DNA of 64,000 bases from Apostichopus japonicus. Its lineage: Eukaryota; Echinodermata; Holothuroidea; Aspidochirotida; Stichopodidae. The DNA is taken from contig NC_092567.1 of assembly GCF_037975245.1 (NCBI RefSeq), positions 24,668,876 to 24,732,875 of the forward strand, in the 5' to 3' direction. The first letter of the stretch is position 1. Every line of letters starts with the position of its first letter. Below the pieces are notes generated by a model that saw nothing but the letters and a program-made list of their open reading frames with translations, was not told where the DNA came from and made no database searches. The translations under genes were made by a program, and so were the position numbers. This document shows positions 56,736 to 64,000 of the stretch, piece by piece.

Positions 56736-58880
56736 CTTCTTTCGTATATTACTCAAGTATAAGCACAACCGACAAAGAAATACTGAAAATATCAAGTTCT
56801 GCAAATTGTGACTTCGCTTCGGCTTTTCCGTCAACGGTTGCTCCGTGTCTTTCAACGACAAAGTTGAATTTGAAATATAATATAAATATATCGGAGAAAA
56901 GCTACTCCTCCGCACAAACTGACAGTCACTTGATGATGTTATTCGACGAGTTTGTACCAGCACTTTGTATTTTAGCCTGTGCATTGAAGCGCAATGGGTA
57001 CGGTGGCTCAAAAGGGACATAGGAAACAAAAAAAATAGTGTCCTCAAATCTCAACATTTTGAAATAAAAAGTCAGAAATTTGAGATAAAATTTTGACTTT
57101 AAAAGACAAAAATGTTTATATTTTGGGACACTTATTTTTCCTTTCCTATGTCTCCAATAAGCCACTGTACATCGGTTTCTCTGACCTGGGATAAATCTCG
57201 AGAGTACTTAGTGTTTTAAGGGCTTTAATATAATCATACATACATATGCTGAAGTCACGAAACTGGATTAAATAAATTAAACTTAAATAGATACGAGAGA
57301 AGTTACTCCTTCTTACTCGTCTTTCAGTACCTGCACATGTTCCAAAATAGACGAATCTACGAAACATAAAGCTTTGGGTATGTCTCTGTCTCACTGTCAT
57401 AAAGTACGGCTTTCAGAAAGTCACAACTTCACGAGAGCAGAAAAACAAGCGAAGGGAACACCACGTAAAAAAAAAGTTTAGATAGATTTCATATTCCATA
57501 TACGAGTTTCAAAAGTTAATAAAAGGGAAATCTTTTACCGTCTGAGTACAATATATACATGCCTGCAATACATCATATCGTCCGTTCGTGTTAGTGTGCA
57601 TCACTAACTTAGCTCCGTGCGTATAGTGTTGTGTCGTTGGTTATGCTAAAGAGAACTAAGTCACCCAGGGCATTGTGTGGCAGTGTACAACTAATTTGTA
57701 AAATGATCCTTGTTTACCCTGCACCTACGTAGTAAATCACGGATGATGATAAATAATTGAGTATGCACATTAGAATAACAAGGCAATCGTGGCTACTGAG
57801 TTTAGGCATACATAAAAATTAGGGAGATCTTACCTTTAGAGTGCCTCATGCGTAGACTATACGTGTTTGTGTCGACAGATGAACGGGAGGGGGCTACGAG
57901 GAGGGGCAGGGGGACGGTAGTCGAGTACGAAGTGGCATGGATCATTTCAAACGATTTAGCATGTATGCCAAATATTTTAATGCATACTTTCAGCCTACCA
58001 AACACGACGACTTACTCCATTTACAGCAGACGCGACTTATGGAAGTAATCGGACTGTGGGAAAAGTATCGATCAAGTATAGCCTAGTAGTCTTACTACCG
58101 GTAAAATAAAATAGTTTAAGCTCTTCGCTGGTTGACTAGATCACGTCTTCTCTCATCCCCAATGTCTACAACCCGTCCGCATGAATCTGAATGGACCTAG
58201 ATATGGCTAAGTGACATGAAAACAACGGTCGGCCTGTCATGAAAGATACTGCTTATACCACCCACAGACTGGAATGTGACGTTAATTATGACCGGTTGTC
58301 GAAAAACTTTTTTCTCCATGTTCTTATAATATGACTGCGTGCTTATATTTGGACCTACTATATTAACGCGTAATCTCGGGGTTTCGAAGCAATGATGCAA
58401 TGTTGTCGAGTTGCTATAATAAAGTAACTCATCTTGTTATCTTAAAATTCCTTTTTCCAAAAGTGTTAGGTTTGATCAAATTTTACCGAGTCCCATAAGA
58501 AAGTAATACAATGTGCCATACATCAATGGAAAGGTACAAGTGTAACGAATCAATGTAACATTAATTTGAACGGATTAGAGGATGTCGAAAACCACCAGCT
58601 ATGCATTTTAAAGGACACACAAAATCGTCATTGCTCTGTCCTAGAGGTATTAAACTACGTTGCACAACTTCCACAAATAGTAAAGACAATTCTTACGTCT
58701 CAATTGTCGATATGCTTTTATTTATTGATTACAATGTTTACTTTGTAACACAAATAGGCTTTGAAAATGGTGCTCCAACCATGCCCTAATGAGAGCAGTT
58801 GTTTATATAGATATTAATAATATATTCAATGTGCTTGAGTGCGCGTGTGTTCCGGTATACATATGATAACACATCATAGA
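56736..58880. repeat. B-C spacer: gene B leader, segment S, inverted block R
   Basis: From the gene B start outward: shared promoter-proximal sequence to about 57345, then an abrupt join at 57346-57355 into part of segment S, then sequence shared with 53020-53310, then the 3' flank of gene C (block R). Block Q is missing here, unlike upstream of gene C. Confidence 0.8.
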
Positions 58881-60097
58881 TTACATACACGGGTACCACA
58901 GAGACGTGGTGTAATTACCACCAAACTTCTCCGCACCGAATACAGTTATTGGCCCATCACCAAGTAGCATAAAATCACGAAATCCTTCAGTGACATTGGT
59001 TACTTCAAGAAATGACACTGCGCAGGCATGTTCGTCGGCTGATGCGTACTTCATACACACATTCGGGAGAGCACTTTCTATGTCTGGACGAAATCGATCC
59101 ATAAGTGCACAGAAAGGAACTGCCTCGGGTATTGAAGTGCACGTGGTTGAGGCGCAAAAGTCGAGACCCGGGCTATGGGATCCAATACCAAAATCGACCA
59201 GGACGACGTCATCAATTTCTTCACGGACGATTGACGTTGGTTCAATACAAGGCATCGTTACTGAGAACTCTATCTTTATTTCCTCTCCTTGATCTCTTAA
59301 GAGTACGGACGATTCACTGATGGTCAATTCCTCGACATTTCGAAAAGGGTACAATATGTTTGCTATGGGTAGGGCCTGATCATTATCATTCTGTTGGTAC
59401 AGCTGCGCAAGTGATAAGTCGTAATGGGGCGGTCCGCAGACGGTGTTGGATAAGAAAGGAATGACAACATAAAAAGATGGAACTGTTGGCGAAATAGCAA
59501 ATTCTTCCGACAGATCAACCGTCTTTGCGTCACCAAAATCAATGTAAATAACATGTTGTCCATCATCTAGGTGTGGAAAGACTGGAGTCGCAGGAACGTA
59601 CAGTTGTGGTGCTGAAGAAGAGAAGGCAATATTCATCACGGTATAAAAAACCAGAAGAAGATTATTATTATTATTTATAGACACCATTTGACTTTCACAT
59701 ATAGTCATATTGTTTTTGAAATAATAGTGGAATATTTTACCGTCACGATTGTAACATTTTACTAACATTCATTCACGTTACTATCATGGTAACCTAATCT
59801 ACGGACAGTGTTTGTAAAGACGTTGTCATGTGTAAAACTACAGCCTGTAATTAAATTTCCATTGACCCTCCCACTACTACCACCAAAAATAAAAACAAGT
59901 ACCGGAGAATATTTACCTCCAGGTGAAGCCTGCGCATACGTATCGAGTCTTGCCTGGACTGTTGCCGCATCCACTACGATATAAAACCCGACACCATTCC
60001 ACCTCAAACGTGCAACTTCTACCTCTGTTGAAACGAACTCAGCGGTTGCCAACAGTATCAACAAGGCGAAATTCATCATAAATTTAGCATTTGTCAT
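58881..60097 (-). CDS. Uncharacterised secreted protein, copy C (two exons)
   Basis: Exon 1 is 59917-60097 and exon 2 58881-59611 (minus strand), 303 residues. The signal peptide is identical to that of copy A. Nearly identical to copy B: visible changes are DQGEEIKIEFS, DRFRPDIESALPNVCMKY and NVTEG, which keeps a sequon. The distance from copy B (exon 2 starts) is 3362 bp, with high identity through intron and leader, so the duplication is recent. No domain is recognised. Confidence 0.85.
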
Positions 60098-63018
60098 CTT
60101 CTTTCGTATATTACTCAAGTATAAGCACAACCGACAAAGAAATACTGAAAATATCAAGTTCTGCAAATTGTGACTTCGCTTCGGCTTTTCCGTCAACGGT
60201 TGCTCCGTGTCTTTCAACGACAAAGTTGAATTTGAAATATAATATAAATATATCGGAGAAAAGCTACTCCTCCGCACAAACTGACAGTCACTTGATGATG
60301 TTATTCGACGAGTTTGTACCAGCACTTTGTATTTTAGCCCGTGCATTGAAGCGCAATGGGTACGGTGGCTCAAAAGGGACATAGGAAACAAAAAAAATAG
60401 TGTCCTCAAATCTCAACATTTTGAAATAAAAAGTCAGAAATTTGAGATAAAATTTTGACTTTAAAAGACAAAAATGTTTATATTTTGGGACACTTATTTT
60501 TCCTTTCCTATGTCTCCAATAAGCCACTGTACATCGGTTTCTCTGACCTGGGATAAATCTCGAGAGTACTTAGTGTTTTAAGGGCTTTAATATAATCATA
60601 CATACATATGCTGAAGTCACGAAACTGGATTAAATAAATTAAACTTAAATAGATACGAGAGAAGTTACTCCTTTTTACTCGTCTTTCAGTACCTGCACAT
60701 GTTCCAAAATAGACGCTGGCAAAATTACTTCAGATCTGGATGCACTAGTATGTCCATTCGTTTGTGACATTAAAAAAGTATAATAACTCCACCATTTGAA
60801 ATGTTTATACTAAGAATACCTTGTTCTTTTTCTCATATTTCCCAAGCCGCATAGTTTATCCCCAAGCACCATGTTGTATTACACTGACCACACCTTCCCC
60901 CACCGCTACCCCACCTCTTCTAGTCAGGTCTGGTTGCTGTCAGAAAGGTACAACAAGCATGAAAACCGGGAAGGGTCTACGACGGTACATATTAGCGTAA
61001 AATGTTTTCAATTTAGGAAACAGAATGGGAATCCATTATTTGTATCCATTTAGGGTGCAATTAAGGAATCCATTGAAGTGAGCAGATTGTAAAACTGTAC
61101 ACTTGGCGGACCCTCAATTATTTAACTTTCATCTAACAAGGCTCTTCGTTTAATTTTAGATTGTCTCTGTTAAATTCTTGTTACCGAAAGCCGGGTGCAT
61201 TTTGTCACAAATATTCAACATTGTATTTTTTTTCAAGGGGATTGTACTTTTAGGGAAGAGATTAAGTTGTAATGGTACCTCTGTTTGTCTTTTTGTTTCA
61301 ATTATTTTGTTGTTGTTTATAAATGGTTGACTATTTCGTCGCGGTATCTGAAAACGCGGCGAGGCGGATGTTTACGATGGATGTATACTGTTATGACCAA
61401 TTAATACATGGAATAAAATATATGAAAGGGCGGTCAAGTTATACTCCTTATCGGCTTACAACTATGAATGCATTTTTAGATTGTTTTTCAATGATTTATT
61501 TTTTTATTTTTAACAATATTGCTAATAAATTAGTACAGTTTATTTGTGCAGCATCATTGGAAAACAATCTAGTTTGGCTCAGAGCCGTAGATAGATATAC
61601 ACGGCTATGCTTCGGCTATAGAGCGCCATCACCTTCCTATACTATATTGGACTAAAATGCATAGCTAGAGGCAAAACTAATCCTTTTTGGCTCATACTAA
61701 ATCCTGCAATACATATCGTCCGTTCGTGTTAGTGTGCATCACTAACTTAGCTCCGTGCGTATAGTGTTGTGTCGTTGGTTATGCTAAAGAGAACTAAGTC
61801 ACCCAGGGCATTGTGTGGCAGTGTACAACTAATTTGTAAAATGATCCTTGTTTACCCTGCACCTACGTAGTAAATCACGGATGATGATAAATAATTGAGT
61901 ATGCACATTAGAATAACAAGGCAATCGTGGCTACTGAGTTTAGGCATACATAAAAATTAGGGAGATCTTACCTTTAGAGTGCCTCATGCGTAGACTATAC
62001 GTGTTTGTGTCGACAGATGAACGGGAGGGGGCTACGAGGAGGGGCAGGGGGACGGTAGTCGAGTACGAAGTGGCATGGATCATTTCAAACGATTTAGCAT
62101 GTATGCCAAATATTTTAATGCATACTTTCAGCCTACCAAACACGACGACTTACTCCATTTACAGCAGACGCGACTTATGGAAGTAATCGGACTGTGGGAA
62201 AAGTATCGATCAAGTATAGCCTAGTAGTCTTACTACCGGTAAAATAAAATAGTTTAAGCTCTTCGCTGGTTGACTAGATCACGTCTTCTCTCATCCCCAA
62301 TGTCTACAACCCGTCCGCATGAATCTGAATGGACCTAGATATGGCTAAGTGACATGAAAACAACGGTCGGCCTGTCATGAAAGATACTGCTTATACCACC
62401 CACAGACTGGAATGTGACGTTAATTATGACCGGTTGTCGAAAAACTTTTTTCTCCATGTTCTTATAATATGACTGCGTGCATATATTTGGACCTACTATA
62501 TTAACGCGTAATCTCGGGGTTTCGAAGCAATGATGCAATGATGTCGAGTTGCTATAATAAAGTAACTCATCTTGTTATCTTAAAATTCCTTTTTCCAAAA
62601 GTGTTAGGTTTGATCAAATTTTACCGAGTCCCATAAGAAAGTAATACAATGTGCCATACATCAATGGAAAGGTACAAGTGTAACGAATCAATGTAACATA
62701 AATTTGAACGGATTAGAGGATGTCGAAAACCACCAGCTATGCATTTTAAAGGACACACAAAATCGTCATTGCTCTGTCCTAGAGGTATTAAACTACGTTG
62801 CACAACTTCCACAAATAGTAAAGACAATTCTTACGTCTCAATTGTCGATATGCTTTTATTTATTGATTACAATGTTTACTTTGTAACACAAATAGGCTTT
62901 GAAAATGGTGCTCCAACCATGCCCTAATGAGAGCAGTTGTTTATATAGATATTAATAATATATTCAATGTGCTTGAGTGCGCGTGTGTTCCGGTATACAT
63001 ATGATAACACATCATAGA
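60098..63018. repeat. C-D spacer: gene C leader, inverted block Q, inverted block R
   Basis: Gene C leader to about 60707, block Q (60716-61690, inverted relative to 46722-47720), then sequence shared with the B-C spacer (61700 on), then the 3' flank of gene D. The C-to-D distance is 4138 bp. The extra length over B-to-C comes from block Q replacing segment S. Confidence 0.8.
61323..61655 (+). CDS. Uncharacterised short ORF divergent from gene C
   Basis: 110 codons starting MVDYFVAVSENAARRMFTMD. Counterpart of the ORF at 46826-47074, in the same position head-to-head with the secreted-protein gene. It keeps GIKYMKGRSSYTPYRLTTMN and then continues to a longer C-terminus. No domain is recognised; a chance ORF remains possible. 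Confidence 0.3.
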   Translation: MVDYFVAVSENAARRMFTMDVYCYDQLIHGIKYMKGRSSYTPYRLTTMNAFLDCFSMIYFFIFNNIANKLVQFICAASLENNLVWLRAVDRYTRLCFGYRAPSPSYTILD

Positions 63019-63749
63019 TTACATACACGGGTACCACAGAGACGTGGTGTAATTACCAACAAACTTCTCCGCACCGAAAACAGTTATTGGACCATCACCA
63101 AGTAGCATAAAATCACGAAATCCTTCTGTGATATTGGTTACTTCAAGAAATGATACTGCGCAGGCATGTTCGTCGGCTGATGCGTACTTCGTACACACAT
63201 TCGGGAGAGCACTTTCTATGTCTGGACGAAATCGATCCATAAGTGCACAGAAAGGAACTGCATCGGGTATTGAAGTACACGTGGTTGAGGCGCAAAAGTC
63301 GAGACCCGGGCTATGGGATCCAATACCAAAATCGACCAGGACGACGTCATCAATTTCTTCACGGACGATTGACGTTGGTTCAATACAAGGCATCGTTACT
63401 GAGAACTCTATCTTTATTTCCTCTCCATGATCTCGTAAGAGTACGGACGATTCACTGATGGTCAATTCCTCGACATTTCGAAAAGGGTACAATATGTTTG
63501 CTATGGGTAGGGCCTGATCATTATCATTCTGTTGGTACAACTGCGCCAGTGATAAGTCGTAATGGGGCGGTCCGCAGACGGTGTTGGATAAGAAAGGAAT
63601 GATAACATAAAAAGATGGAACTGTTGGCGAAATAGCAAATTCTTCCGAGAGATCAACCGTCTTTGCGTCACCAAAATCAATGTAAATAACATGTTGTCCA
63701 TCATCTAGGTGTGGAAAGACTGGAGTCGCAGGAACGTACAGTTGTGGTG
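63019..63749 (-). CDS. Uncharacterised secreted protein, copy D, exon 2 (exon 1 off window)
   Basis: Exon 2 only, 731 nt like the others, starting after CTTCTTCAG at 63750-63758 and ending with the same YPCM stop. Exon 1 should lie beyond 64000, since the last bases are still intron. It differs by VIIPFLSN, IPDAVPF, CTKY and EKFVGNY, partly resembling copy A. The intron just upstream of the exon has a different short-repeat length and a run of A. All eight shared cysteines are kept. Confidence 0.85.
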
Positions 63750-64000
63750 CTGAAGAAGAGAAGGCAATATTCATCACGGTAAAAAAAAAAGATTATTATG
63801 ATTATAATTTATAGACACCAGTTGACTCTCACATGTAGTCATATTGTTTTTGAAATAATAAGGGACAATTTTACCGTCACGATTGTAACATTGTACTAAC
63901 ATTTAGTCAAGTTACTATAGTAACCTAATCTACGGACAACGTTTGTAAAGACGTTGTCATGTGTAATACTACAGCCTGTAATTAAATTTCCATTGACCCC

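Overview
The window is eukaryotic nuclear DNA: long introns with GT-AG sites, tRNA-derived SINEs, non-LTR retrotransposon pieces, hAT-like terminal-inverted-repeat elements and many microsatellites. The SINE and LINE types and the well conserved AP-2 alpha protein suggest a marine invertebrate deuterostome, perhaps an echinoderm. That placement is inference and no class can be assigned. There are no bacterial features, rRNA genes or CRISPR arrays.

Region 1 (1 to about 34 kb, minus strand) is one host gene, the alpha subunit of the AP-2 clathrin adaptor. Twenty-one coding exons, from the start codon at 33986 down to 1873, join in frame through every junction and give 875 residues. The last roughly 95 residues lie beyond the left edge. 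One intron is an AT-AC intron with a perfect U12-type donor, and another uses a GC donor. The introns, above all the 10-kb first intron, hold SINEs, TIR elements, satellites and microsatellites.

Region 2 (about 34 to 46 kb) has no host gene that I can support. It holds a 373-bp tandem repeat carrying a tRNA-like segment, whose third unit is split by a 5'-truncated LINE with a nearly intact reverse transcriptase. It also has two small hAT-like elements with perfect 8-bp target duplications, a tRNA-Ser-like SINE and long TA tracts.

Region 3 (about 46 to 64 kb) is a young segmental duplication with four copies of one two-exon gene for a secreted, cysteine-containing protein of 303 residues that I do not recognise. 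Copy A is on the plus strand. Copies B, C and D are on the minus strand in tandem, and D loses exon 1 at the window edge. The copies share promoter-proximal and downstream blocks in a mosaic, partly inverted order, broken by a decayed LINE and a 918-bp hAT-like element. This array is the best candidate here for something undescribed.
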